Shown here in pieces: positions 37,567 to 49,700 of a stretch of 64,000 bases of DNA (its first letter is position 1; every line of letters begins with the position of its first letter). The position numbers and the translations under genes were made by a program. The notes under the pieces are model-generated. The model was not told the origin of the DNA and ran no database searches. It saw only the letters and a list, made by a program, of their open reading frames with translations. Origin of the DNA: Ceriagrion tenellum (taxonomy: Eukaryota > Arthropoda > Insecta > Odonata > Coenagrionidae); NCBI GenBank assembly GCA_963169105.1, contig OY720643.1, forward strand, positions 20,928,373 to 20,992,372. The letters run 5' to 3'.

Positions 37567-38199
37567 AGAGAGCTAGGTTTGTTAAACGATGCTACGATAA
37601 GTTTAGTAGTGTGTCTGGATTGTTAAAAATATTGGAATGGGAATCGCTATCACAGCGTAGATTAAGTTATAGGCTTAACCTCTTAGCTAAATTTCAGGAA
37701 AAATATTTCTTTGACGACGTCAAAAACATACTATTAACCCTTTCGTACTACGGCAGATTCGATCACGCCAATCAAATTAGAGAGATAGATTGTAGAACCA
37801 ATAGGTATAAAAATGTTATTTTTTCCGCGTACCATTCGGGACCATAAAATCTGTGATCATCATCATGAATAGTGCGAATAGTGAGATTAGCTAGATTGTA
37901 AATCTTCCTTATTATATTCTCTACGTTATTATTTATGCATGATGTAAATATTGATGTTCTTATTTATGCATGATATTTTGAATCTGTGGTAGTAGTCTTT
38001 GTACCCCTTGTATGTCGGAACAATAGACGATAGAATGTTTCTTGGTTAGTAGATTGTTGATTGGCGCGTTGCATGTGTGGTACGCTGGTTTCAATGTAGT
38101 TTCGGTGTTCTGCCGTATAATTCATGCATGCCTGGTGTGGAAGCACCCCCTGCCACACACCTTTTGGGTGGCTTGCAGGGTATGACGTAGATGTAGATT
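37567..38199 (+). pseudogene. LINE-A RT C-terminus and 3' UTR in the spacer
   Basis: The plus strand matches the C-terminus of the RT at 55.3-56.7 kb: RFVKRCYDK-like start, SVSGLLKILEWESLSQRRLS, YRLNLLAKFQEK, DDVKNILLTLSYYGRFDHAN, IREIDCRTNRYK. One extra A in the AAAAATG run near 37808-37812 shifts the frame, so the final FFPRTIRDH part is read out of frame. The 3' UTR follows, with GCATGCCTGGTGTGG, the stem-loop and GATGTAGAT to 38199. It is 5'-truncated, frame-shifted and inactive. It lies between the two arms of the inverted duplication. Confidence 0.88.
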
Positions 38200-38264
38200 A
38201 CCCTGCGAGACCCTGCGAGCCGCAAAAGCTGTGTGTGGCAGGGGGTTATGGGACACCAGCCGTG
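38200..38264 (-). mobile_element. LINE-B 3' end abutting the LINE-A tail
   Basis: The minus strand reads TTTACACGGCTGGTGTCC, then CCCCCTGCCACACAC and CGGCTCGCAGGG. ACACGGCTGGTG is the LINE-B signature seen at 54.28 and 55.24 kb. The LINE-A tail and this end meet with no spacer, so one probably inserted at the terminus of the other. Confidence 0.65.
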
Positions 38265-38380
38265 TAAATAAGTAAACAACAACGTTTTGGGAGGTAAAAT
38301 GGTTAAGAGCATTTGGGAGTATTTTGAGTGGAATTCGGTTTTTATTTTGACCACTTACATCTACATGTTATTATTTATGA

Positions 38381-38725
38381 ATGTAGAACACCTCGTGTCA
38401 CCTACCTTCATGGGGACTTATGGTGGTTGTATGGTGTTCTTGTAACAGATGATGTAATCTGCGTAAGGTGCATGTTTGATGATCTTCACCCCCTGCCACA
38501 CACCCTCGCGGTGGCTCGCAGGGTATTACATAGGTGTAAATGTAGATGAAAGGTGAAAATATGTGGTGAGATTAAATAAATTTATGAATCAATGAAAGTC
38601 ATTTGAAAAAATCGACGCTCGATGCAGGAAAGCAACATGATTCCATTTGGAATCACGGAACCGGAATGGATTAACATATGTGATGCCTGTAGTTCTTTGC
38701 AGTCGTATACACCTGTGGGGCGTAA
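38381..38725 (-). repeat. Right arm of the long inverted duplication
   Basis: This is the reverse complement of 37125-37552, from ATGTAGAACACC to GGGGCGTAA. It includes a LINE-A 3' end in plus orientation (CCCCTGCCACACACCC, GGTGGCTCGCAGGG) and the CGAGCGTCGATT unit near 38608-38630. It lacks the extra 85-base unit of the left arm. Arm identity is high by eye. Confidence 0.8.
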
Positions 38726-38795
38726 AAATTAATTTCATGCAATTTTCAACAATTTTTTTGAATGAAAAAAATGTTTGATGCACGTTTTACAACTC

Positions 38796-38888
38796 AAACT
38801 CGGTATGTGCTCTAAAATAGTTACGTTTTTACTTGGTGAATTGACAATAAATACAGTGAAATTACTTTATTAATTGCTCTCGAGCACT
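38796..38888 (+). repeat. 93-bp direct repeat, copy 1
   Basis: It is the same 93 bases as 39372-39464 with about four differences, starting AAACTCGGTATGTGC and ending CTCTCGAGCACT. It does not start with TG or end with CA, so it is not an LTR. Confidence 0.85.
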
Positions 38889-39371
38889 AATGCTTTTCTA
38901 TCAAAGAATGCTTTACCATAGTTCTGATATACACTCTCCAGTTGTACTAGACATCAGGAGAGGTATACAAATCTAAAACTTCCGACTTACATTTTCTCAG
39001 CGAGCTGCTCGGTAGGGTGCTGAAGGCGTTGTGGCATCAGCCATTTTTGTTCTTCGTGCATGGATAAATGTGCTTAATGCATCTATCTATCTGCATGTTT
39101 CTGTGCTAAAATTATTGGGCTCTTTTTTGTGGTTTAGTTATAGAAACAGATGCCCATATAAACCTGTCCGTTCTAGTGTGTTGCCTTATTTTCATCTGGG
39201 AGTTTGGATCCCTGTATTCAACAAGGTAACAACTAGGGAAAAAATATCGTAACAAACGCGATCGCAAAATTACTATCAAAAAACTAGTCCGCATTGAATA
39301 CATAGAAGTTCTAATCCTGTTATTGTTCCAGGTGTTTAGAGGGACTCTTAAACTAGGAATTATAAAAAATT
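38889..39371. other. Spacer between direct repeats
   Basis: 483 bases, AT-rich, with an unrecognised 73-codon frame at 39031-39252. Possibly the single-copy part of a tandem segmental duplication whose second unit is truncated. Confidence 0.4.
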
Positions 39372-39464
39372 AAACTCGGTATGTGCTCTAAAATAGTTAC
39401 GTTTTTACATGGTGAATTGACAATAAATACAGTGAAATTATTTTATCAATTGCTCTCGAGAACT
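39372..39464 (+). repeat. 93-bp direct repeat, copy 2
   Basis: The second copy of the 93-bp unit, 576 bp downstream of the first, ending CTCTCGAGAACT. Confidence 0.85.
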
Positions 39465-42400
39465 GTTAGTCAATTTAAATTAATTAAAGTCCGGCCTAAC
39501 CAGTGCACAATACTGTTTTCCGGGAGTTTTTCATTGCAGCACACTTTTCATGTGGTAGTTCAATTCTAGCTCTTCCAAGAATTAAATTATGTTTTCCTTT
39601 ATTTATCGTATTCTAAAATAGCTCTAAAATAAATCTAAATGGGCATTCACTATAGTCTACTTTGAGGGACTTTGTTTATGATGAGTCTTCAATTCTTTCC
39701 GAATATCTGTGTTGACCTTCTTGATGTAATTCAATATCTTTCTACGATATGGCCATTGTGCTTTCTCACCGCCGGGACCAGTCGCGAAGTGAACCAGAGT
39801 GCCAAGCCGCACAGCGACTCCATGCCCTGAAAACCTAACTCTCAACCCATTGGGTAGTGATTCAGTATAGAGGGGGAGCGGCTGAGTGGAATTCCTCATC
39901 AGCCCACGCTTGATGCGTAAATGCTCTCGCGTATTTGACGTTTGCGGAGGACGAAACTGGAACTAAACGAAGATTTATGGCGAAAGACTCGAAAATGCCT
40001 TTAAGAGTATTTGGTTTCATCGAGGTTTCTTAACCTGGGCGTTAGGCAGTGTACTGAGGGTGGTGAATTTATTCTCTATTTTCGAGATTAACACTTTCAC
40101 CCGATTTCTACTCAGCAAGCGCGTGCTCCGCCGTTTTTTGCTCTTGACTCTTTCTTGTAATCGCCATAATCCTCGATGATTAATCTGTAAGCGCCATTAA
40201 TTTATTTTTTGAGAGAGAGGGTGGATTGGGAATTCAGAATAACCTGAGGATAGATTTTCAAGGATGTTTTTGTTGAAGTATGTTGGCTACAAAATGAGCG
40301 GAAGTGTTTTTCGAGTTTGAGAGCAAAATTATCCTTCAATATTCCACGCATGATTATAAATGTTCCTACTCTCGGTGAAAGTTCATTGTAATGAAAATAA
40401 GTAAGGCAAATTTGAACTCCTTTGAAAATAAGTAAGGCAAATAGTGAGGAAGAACTGTCCCCTTAGTATCAATCCAACGAGCCAAAAGATATAATTATAT
40501 GGTGAACATAAACGTTCTTCACGGTGACATTTCATTAGAAGAAAATTGGATCCCAACATTTCATTGCAACCAAGAGGCAAGAATCATCTGCGATAGAATT
40601 TCCGCTTTCATTAACAGCAGCGATAGAACCATCTACGAAAGGAACGTTCTTTTTGTACTTATAATAGAAGCATTGTAATACTTTACAAATGTTTTAGTCT
40701 CTCTGTACAATAAATTTAAACGGGGTAATTTATATTTTATCTTAATTTGAATCTATAGAAGCTCATTCATCATTGTTACAGGTGTAAAAAAATCATTGCT
40801 AGTCAAAAGAGCGGTTTAATTCGACTACGTAACATATAATTGACACTACAGCATATTTATCACAGCTTGTGTTCACTGAGGTGATAAACTTTAATTTTAG
40901 CGCAGCTGTATTCATGTGACTTAAATAATAGGAGTAGAGTATGTAACAAGATACCATCTACCAATAATTTAGAAATATTATGGTGTGCCTCTTAGTTACA
41001 GTCTTTCTCGAGGCGTAGGAAGATCTTGAGGTTCCCATGCAAATGTCAAAAACTTGGGAAAAGTAGTTGTGTGAAAATCTTCCTTCAATTTTTTGAGCCT
41101 GATCTTTATTACCCAGCGGGTAACCTAAATAAACAGCTTTCTCTGTTTCAACTTCGCTTATTTTATCTTGTTGCTATATAGAATGAATGGTGTGACCATC
41201 ATGTCCAATGGCGCGCGCAGTTGCACCTGAAACATGGCCACAGACCTATTTTAATATACGCACCCATTATAATTAATCATTAATATGACTGACTGAGCAA
41301 TCTAATGTCCCGTTTATTTATTATCTAACGGTAGAATAGAGCCAAAGCATACAATTTTTAATTTAGTTAAAGCAAGTCATGCGCTCATATATTTATCTAT
41401 TCTCGTAAATTATAGACCTTTTTCTGTAAAAAAAATGCGAAGGATTAACACAGCGACTCACCATTCGATTTAATCGTTAAAACTGGTTTTAGTATTGATT
41501 GCTTTGTCTAATCTTAGTCAAATCAAGCCCAACTCTTTCAAAGAGGCTAATGAAAGGGCACAATAAGCCTGGAGAGAAAGGACTGAAAAATGCATATTCT
41601 CTATAATTTATGTCTTATACACAGCATAAATTTACAGCTACATCTTACTGAACAAACGACATCAAGGCCATGAGATAAGGGTCGTAAGAACACCGGGCTT
41701 AAATTAATAAAAAAACACCTGATGAGATCACGCCACGGAGATATTAACAAGTTTCTAAAACGGACCTCATGTGGAGAAGCCCAAAACTTATGAGGGAATG
41801 AGAAGCCAATGCCATTTCACGTTTCGGGCACAATCCATATTTCTTTCTGCTCCGTGTGAAACTAAAATTCGTTTATGGCCATCAACGTCTTAGGTGTGTA
41901 AACGGTTTACATTCCGATTAGATTTTCACATGCATTCGTATATGAGAGTAATATTACGCTGGTCTCCAACGGGAGCCCGAAGCCTTTTTTTTTTAATTTT
42001 TTCTCAATGCTGTTGGTTTGTTAACATTAAGTCCATCAAGTCTCCTGAAGTGCGTGTGGATGAGAGTGGTTTTTCTCAAAAATATGAACTGCATGTTGAG
42101 CTAAGAAAGTTTAAGTAAATACGTGTGTCCGAGGATTTAGACACATGAATGCATAGAGACACAATAGTTTCAGAGGATGGCATGCGAGACTAGCTGTTGA
42201 TACCAGCTTGCAAACCTCTCCAAATGATAGACTTATACAGTGGTTCAACTGAAAATTGCTGTGTACCGAAAATTCTATTCATTCTTAATAAGTGTTTACT
42301 ATTGTAATCCGTTTAGTGTAATTGACCCATATATGTAATAATTAGTAAATCGTTATTGACGTAAATAGAGAATTTATCGGCTATGAAATGTTCAGGTTCT

Positions 42401-45400
42401 TATAACTTTCTCTGAATTTATCCCACGGTCTGATGGTGGTTCCTAGCCTTAATCATTTGGAGTTATTTTTTAAATGCCTTTGAACTCTCCTTGCTAGATC
42501 ATTTTTTATCCCTGCTCCAAAGTTTGTGATGAGTAAAAGGTCTCATTTTTTCCTTTAACCATTAGCGAGAATAAGAATTTATAATTGTGTGTCAATCACC
42601 TACGGGTGCTGAATACTTTTCTTTTCTTACCATCGAGATACTTCCGCCTCGTAAGTAATACGCGGAAGACTTAAATTTTCCTTTCATTAGCATGTTTTTT
42701 CTTATACGTGACTCACAATTTTGAGAAGTAAAATTGCGTTGCGAATTTCCCGAGCAATAATTCACACGGGTGTGGACCGACAATTCTCTCTCTGGGCTCC
42801 GTTTCCTTATCGTAATTAGTATCTATTACCAACGGAGGCGTGAACCAGTGGTACATACCCTGGAGGGTTGGCAGTTTCGGAGGCTCTGGGGATGACGAAT
42901 TGAGAAAAATTGAATTTTCATCTCCACAATAGACTTACTCAGACTTACCAGCATTTCTCCGACACCCGATGCCATTCAAACGAATGGACGTGAAAGGCTA
43001 AAATATTCTCAACTCAATGATCAAATATATTTCTCGAGACTCTTAATTGTTCATCACATCCCTTCGTCTTGCGAGAAACACGAGAAATATGATTTACTGT
43101 AAAGCACTGATTAACATTAAGGATGCATGAGACTCGTCAATATTATACTGCAGACATCGTCATTGTATCCCTGGGAAAAGAAATATTCGCATTGTAATTT
43201 AGCACACTGTTTATGTTTCCTCTACCAGTTTCAACCATTTTCAAGAGCCAACAACTACCAAGTGAATATTTGTTCTAGCAAGATATAATTTACAAATGGG
43301 TTTCTCGTCAAAGAATAGTTTTATTTATGGTATCAAGTCAGCCATCTCAAGGGTGAACTACAAGATGTGAATTTCCTATTGACATACCCTCCATTACTTC
43401 GTGTGAGATTGTGTGCAGTACCACAGGTACATCTTGAGTCTAGAGATGCACAACGTTAAAACTGTCCATGAATTTTGAGTGTATAGGCATAGTCAAATAA
43501 ATAAATCCGTCTATAATAGATTTAACCAAAATCGAATTATAAAAAATGAAATTTAACGGTTTTACACGAAATATCTCTCGAGGACTAGGATATCAATGCC
43601 TTCAATGTCGGAACATTAATCATTATTATATCTCAATCTTATAAGGGCTGAATAAATCTAATTGCATTTTAAGTTGTTTAAAAATACGAATATTTTTCAC
43701 ACGGAAAAATTGGTTTTCTAAATAAAGTAGACCAACGAAAATCACCTTTCCCTTCAGAGTGCTATGTCAATGCTACAAGATGAATGAAAAATTTCAAAGA
43801 TGGACAAATATTCTATGGCTCAGTGGATGAGTATTTTATTTCTGTGCTGATCATATGAAATGAGTAGCATTTTTTTATCACGCGTTAAAGCCAAGTACCC
43901 GTCTCACCGTGGAACCGCAGGGACCGTGGAATGATTGCTTGGAATTCGTAATACATAGCGACTGATGAGAGGGAGCAGCACCTTTCAGGAACAAAATAGT
44001 GCACTGGGGTTCTTGTATGCCTTTATTTTTCCACGTCTTATTGCTACTTCCCCCTTTTCTTTCCCTCACGTTCCTTCATCTTCGCTCCAACCTTCCATTA
44101 TCCTCTCCTCTCCGTGCCTCCCCATAGGGATGGTGGTGAGGAGAATGAGTGGGCTGGAAGGGGAAAAAATAACGTCGGAGAATTTCGTCACATCATCCCT
44201 CCACCTTGGCTCCGAAGGCCTTCGTCCCATCACGTTCTTATCTTTGGACGTGGGAAGGGAGGGGGGGACTTGTTGGTCTAAAAAGAACTCATTGCCCGCC
44301 AGCATTGTATTTTTTTACCGTCGCGGGGAAATCCTTTGGAGATAATTCAGCCCCAGTCTCGATGAAAAAACTCACCAGAAAGCTTTTCATTGATGGTTGA
44401 GGAACTATAACGATATTTTATTACCGGCGTAAAAATTACGATATTCCTTTTCGCGGAAAAAAAAGAGAGTCGACTTTAAAAACAATAGGCATTTATCTGA
44501 GTTATTGTAAGGTTACGATTTTTTTCCAGTCTCCTACAAAAATATGGTGTAAGATAAAATCAGGTTGGTTATAAAGCAAAAACGAAAACGTATGCTACAG
44601 CTCTGAAAGTAAAACTCAATTATCTTGCAAATCTTATTGAATCATGCATTCCTGTCTATATGCATTCAATATCCGTCTCTAAATGAATTCTGTGTAACAT
44701 TTAGGCCACGCTGTGGATTTTGATGAGTGACTGTCACGAGTCGCCAGAAGTAGCAACATCTTAAATCTTTATATCTCTAATCGCTCTTCTTTATAGTATT
44801 AAATCGCTATGGTTATTTTACCCTCGAAGATAAGAAGGAATCCGCACAAAAAATAAAATAAAGTAAATTGCGTCTGCAATGTATAGCATAGAGCATGTCT
44901 CAAGATATTAATACTCCTCAAGTCGAAGTGAAAAGATTCTGTCAATAAAAATCATCGCTGAAACATCGTACGGAATAGTGGTAATAAAAATCAATCTCTC
45001 ATTTCCATATTTATTTTCAACACCATGTTTCTCATAAAACAGACGCTCTGACTCATTTGGGGAATTAAAAATTATTTTCCATTAGCGATTCTATGATGAA
45101 ATTATGAACTCGTGATTACCGTACAATAGCTGAGACACTGTCCATCCAATTACTACTGCCAATACTAATCGCTTAACATTTGTTTTACTACATTAAGGAG
45201 AATGAAAATACCATATTCAATATTATGTGCCATGATTGATTGCAGAGGCTTCTTAAAACTTTTAACTGCTCTCAAAATTAACTAATAGCCTACCAGCTCT
45301 AAAAATTTACTTTAGTTAGCAGGCGTAATGTTTATGCACATCGGAAGATTGTGCAATCAGATAGTATTCCCTCATTTTGAACTGAAACTATTATGAAATA

Positions 45401-46708
45401 TGAGAAAAATTAATGTGAGCTGACAGAAATAACTATGCAGTAGCCACTATCATATATGCCTAGAAAAAAAATCCTCACTGCCGACATTTTGCAAGTAGAA
45501 ATATTTGACTTTCATGGGGCTCAAAATATCGAAAGATAACTTTTGGAGTATTTTTTTTAAGTGACTATGATTACCTTTGGCATTCCTCCTCAAAAACGAT
45601 TCCAGCATTACCAGTTTTCTGCACAGATATGTAATTGAAAATAGGTAATCATCATATAAATGGACTATGTAACTCTGAACCAACGTCACTGGAATCCGAC
45701 CATGACCGACCATTTTTCTGGAATCCGACCATGGTTTCGGCGGTAAAAAACTTGATAATGGATGCATGACATCGACATGTATACATATCTCAAAATTGTT
45801 GGTTTTTAGAAGCTCATAATGAGAAATAGAACCAAGCCTTTTCTTTAACAATTTTTTCCGTTATGTATTCGTAAAGCTGGTACCAGCCGGCCCTTGGCAT
45901 TTACGTTAATCTCAAGGGACGACCAAGGGCTCATCCTAAGAGTTTCGGCTTCCGCTCCTGCGGGTTTTTCACTCACTCGACGGCGCCAAACTTTTCCATA
46001 GGACGTGGTGGGAACCCCGAGAGAAGCGGGGGCTGGCTAGTGAAGGGAAATGAGATGAGTGTGTAAGGTGAGTTTTTGAGAGTGAGGGTGAGTGTACGCA
46101 AGGAGGATTGGTGGAGTGGGGCCTCGCAGAGGGGCGAGAGAGAGAGGTAGAGCGAGGAGAAAGACAAGAAGAGGACTTCTCAAGTGTCTCCCTGCACTGT
46201 GACGCGCCAGCAGGTTCACACAACTGAGGAGCGAACCATAAGGAGAGGGAAGGACTCTTGTGACACCCGAGACATACATGGGCGTAGAAAATGTAAAGGG
46301 AAGGAGGAAAAAGGGGGCCGGAGTGTATGGTTAGCGGACGCGAGGCTGTGGGTCAGATAGAAAACATAGAAGTTGGGAAGGAAGTGGGTGGAGCTAGGAA
46401 AGCCACTACTAGGCTGTTGAACGAAATGTGCGGTGCTTTGGAATTCTGTGGCCAATTCTAGAGGAGTAAGGGGGCCTTCGCCGAAAATAAATGCTGACGA
46501 ATGGCTTCGTGGGCACTCGTGTGTGCACATCTCTCGTGTAGTCGTGGGCGGGATCAATAGTGAAACCGCAGTTCTCGACCAAAAGGTCGGTTTTATGGAT
46601 GTGGCTAGAGGCTGAGCACCTGAAATAAAGGCCTTGAGGCGTGTGAAATTCACACGCTTAGGAGAGGGAGTCGAACGATTCTCTGTGTTTTTTCATCTGC
46701 GTTGCTCC
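39465..46708. other. Long non-coding interval
   Basis: I find no gene, RNA or complete transposon. A GAAAATAAGTAAGGCAAAT unit is repeated at about 40393 and 40424. GC-rich blocks lie at about 43880-44340 and 45850-46670, with overlapping frames of compositional origin. The longest frame in AT-rich DNA is 133 codons on the minus strand (45851-45450). It is not recognised and could be chance. Confidence 0.4.
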
Positions 46709-46765
46709 CCGCTAGCTGCCACGATGACATGTGGCAGGGGCTTCATGGCACTTCTCAGTAACGTA
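46709..46765 (-). mobile_element. Degenerate LINE-A 3' end
   Basis: CGCTAGCTGCCACGATGACA followed by TGTGGCAGGGGCTTCATGG aligns to the LINE-A terminal stem-loop read on the plus strand (GCGAGCCACC, TGTGGCAGGGGGTGAA). No tail or coding part is left. Confidence 0.5.
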
Positions 46766-47067
46766 TGGTACACAGCGTCAAGGAAAATATTGAGTTAAAA
46801 TAAAATGTAATGTGCTTTCGTCTTTACATCAAATGGACACAATGTATGATCTAGGATATTCATTGAATTCAATAGAACTGAGATAATAGGCATGGTGCAC
46901 TGTCTAGAAAATTTCTATGTTAGCTGAAACAACTTAAGATTTTCGCTTTTGTTTGATTATTGTCCCATATTAACTGTCCGGTTGTTAAAAATATATTTCA
47001 TTTTTGCTTGACTAAATGGGCACCGTGATTAATGAATGGAGTGTCTATCCCACATGAAAATAATAAT

Positions 47068-47145
47068 GGTTCATCTACATTTTACCCTGCCTGCCATTTC
47101 AAGGTTGTGCGCCTCGTGGTATAATATTGACAACATGCACTATAA
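47068..47145 (-). mobile_element. Degenerate LINE-A 3' end
   Basis: CATCTACATTTTACCCTGCC, then TTGTGCGCC and ACATGCACTATAAT align to the LINE-A tail, stem-loop and start of the 3' UTR in minus orientation. It is heavily mutated. Confidence 0.5.
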
Positions 47146-47454
47146 TTTACCGAGAAGCTATAACAAAAATGCATTTGTAAAATCATGTAAGAACTTGCTA
47201 AATGGGTTGCTTTTCCAAGAAAGCACAACCCAATATGTATGTTATCACTGCTACAGAAACTACTTGTATTTATGTAGTTTGCAACTACATAAACAAGATG
47301 CAACGTCACGCAGGAAACTTGCGGAACGTGATGGTTATAAATTCTAATTTAGAAGTCCTATTGCATGTGGAATCCCTTATTACATGTATTTCGTAATCAA
47401 ACATAAAAATGTATTTATTAAAATTGAATATTACGGTATGCCTCTTTATATGAC
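47146..47454. other. Spacer between degenerate LINE ends
   Basis: It holds a hairpin CTTGTATTTATGTAGTT / AACTACATAAACAAG at about 47263-47297. The 103-codon frame at 47036-47347 overlaps the relic and is not called. Confidence 0.4.
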
Positions 47455-47526
47455 GGTTGAAGCGTATCTGGTGTAGAATCACTCCCTGCCACGCACTTGA
47501 GGTGACTTGCTAGATATCGTGTTGAT
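47455..47526 (+). mobile_element. Degenerate LINE-A 3' end
   Basis: CTGGTGTAGAATCACTCCCT, GCCACGCACTTGAGGTGACT, TGCTAGATATCGTGTTGATG align to the LINE-A terminal stem-loop and tail in plus orientation. It faces the relic at 47068-47145, so the pair forms an inverted arrangement. Confidence 0.55.
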
Positions 47527-49559
47527 GTAAAACATCTGCAATGCAATTTTGTTGGATCATATATGAATTGTTTTACACAAGATATCCTCCTCAATTCCCA
47601 CTCACTATGGAAGAATCCAAAGCTTTTATCAAACAATGCGTTTAAAACCTCTCAGTAATTATATTTGTATTATTTCGTCAAAAACAGCAGGATAATAAGA
47701 TCTATTTTGCAGAGTTCATCTACTATTCAAGAGGAAAAGTCAATGGGGAGTTACATTATTTTTTCCTCTATAATTTTTTGACATTTGCAAATGATAATTG
47801 GTTTGTAAATCTACTTTGAATGATTAGTCGCAAACGGACAAGAATAAGTTAAAATGCTGAATCGTTATTTTTTATTTTGTACCATATAAGGCCGTATCGT
47901 ACACTATAATTATGATTCAATCATACACTAGCATCAATTACTATACGTATTTAATTTAAAAAAGTTCATTCCCTGGAGAATATTTTCACGCCTTACAGTG
48001 GGATTAAATTGGGTGATTGGGCTTCATATCTTCGGTTTGCATCTCTAAAAAAATATTTTTTTAATCGGCAGAGTTCATGTCCGACAATATCTTCGAAACG
48101 GAGATAAAAATCTGGATTTACCCAACTGGTCGCTGCGAAAATGAAAACCTATATCGTTTTGGTATCTCTCGTGGGTTCTTCCAGACAAGGAAAGCCCCAC
48201 AAGTTTCCCTCCCCGCAGAATGAAACGGAAGTAGCATGGAAGGATCTCAGACTGCAACAGCAACAGCGACAAAAGCGCTCCATTCTTCTCGGAGGCGGAA
48301 AATCCACGGGCGCATTGAATGACTCTAAAGAAAAGGGACGAAGTTGAGGAACGAAGGCAAATGGGGTTTGAGGTTGGAGATAAGGTGGTGACCCCGTGGA
48401 GTGCTTTGCAATGGATACGAGAGAGAGCGAGATAAGCGTGCTTTTTCCACGAGAGCCCTTGGTTCGAGGATACGGCAGGTTTAGCTTGACGGAAGTGGGC
48501 GGTGGACGAACTCGGTCGTGAAGAGAATAGAGTTTCACGCGAGGGACGTGTCTTTTTAAGTGCACACTTGGGATGGAAGGAATTCGTATGCAAAGTTGCC
48601 AACTCCGGAATGGATGCTTCCTGGAGGAGTGAGAATTATAGGGACATTCCGGGAAATTAAGCAAAGAGCACTATTATAGTTCCTTAAATTCATTGAATAG
48701 CGTGTATGCTCTCTGAATGAGCGCAAATATTTGAAAATTTCGAGGCTGGATAATAGTTAACCATCATATTTTTGTTACATTAGGCATCAATTTATCCCAA
48801 TGTTTGTATTAGTATCTCAATTAGGGGAGAAATCATAGTTTGCGAATATACATCCATGACTGTAGGAATGGAGGTCAAAAGGCATTATTTGAATAAAAAT
48901 GGCTTACAGTTTACTATTATGACTGAAAACGGTGATAATTAGTATTATATTCTTTAAAAAATTCAGCATACCTTGTATCCTGTTTTTTTACTAATCGTCA
49001 TGTCGTGCCATCGATAGGGACAGTATTTTTTATACATAAGAGACGAAAAGATGGAATGTGCCATATATTAGTTTTGGACATATATTACTTTGTGTTAGAA
49101 TTTTGGATGAAATGACAGTTTCATAAATTTTGACCGCTAACTCAAGTATTAAGAGTTATTTCAGCTGCATTGAAATTCTATCATCATACCAAATCATTAA
49201 AATCACGAAAGTTTGGGATAAATTAATTAATAATACATTGTGACGTGAAAGTACACTTCTCATTAAACGAGAGTGAAGGTAAGAAATATTCTATAAACTT
49301 TGATCCTTTCATCCAACTTCAATTTGCTTGGTCTGCAATGATTTAAAACGCTTAAAAAAATCAATGCTTAATATGAAGAAATTGAATGATTCTCACTTAG
49401 GCTACGGCTTTTCATAAAAAGTTGAGGAATCAATCGTCACCCTATGAATAAACCTATTGAGTGACATAGCAGTTCTTTTCACATAAAATGTCAACAAGAA
49501 TGCCGTGTATCTAATAACAGTGTGACCCAGATAACGACATCGTCGACTTGGCTGCTTAA
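47527..49559. other. Non-coding DNA with a GC-rich block
   Basis: About 48070-48660 is GC-rich with two overlapping minus-strand frames of about 170 codons and a plus frame. None has a recognisable domain. The rest is AT-rich and empty. Confidence 0.4.
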
Positions 49560-49700
49560 AAAAAAACTGTTTTCGGAGCCGGAGCTTGGAAATTCTACAG
49601 TTTCGAGCTCCGGCTCCAGCTATGGCTTCAGCTGGAATTTGTAGCTCCGAGTCACACGAGCTCCGGATCGAAAGATCTGCTCTCCGATTCCGAGACTTTT
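49560..49700. repeat. GGAGC/GCTCC repeat cluster
   Basis: CGGAGCCGGAGCTTGG, CGAGCTCCGGCTCCAG, GTAGCTCCGAGT and CGAGCTCCGGAT occur within about 120 bases in both orientations. Clusters of short repeats in both orientations are common in the subterminal regions of hAT transposons, but I see neither ends nor a target duplication here. Confidence 0.35.

Noticed and set aside
38796..39464. LTR retrotransposon with 93-bp LTRs
   Set aside because: Repeats lack TG...CA ends, a primer binding site and a polypurine tract, and the interior has no gag or pol.
45450..45851. 133-codon minus-strand frame in AT-rich DNA
   Set aside because: It is the longest frame outside GC-rich blocks and retroelements, but no motif is recognisable and it could be chance. 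Worth a protein search only.
48075..48664. Two overlapping minus-strand frames of about 170 codons
   Set aside because: They overlap in different registers in GC-rich DNA with no domain. Selection cannot be inferred for either.
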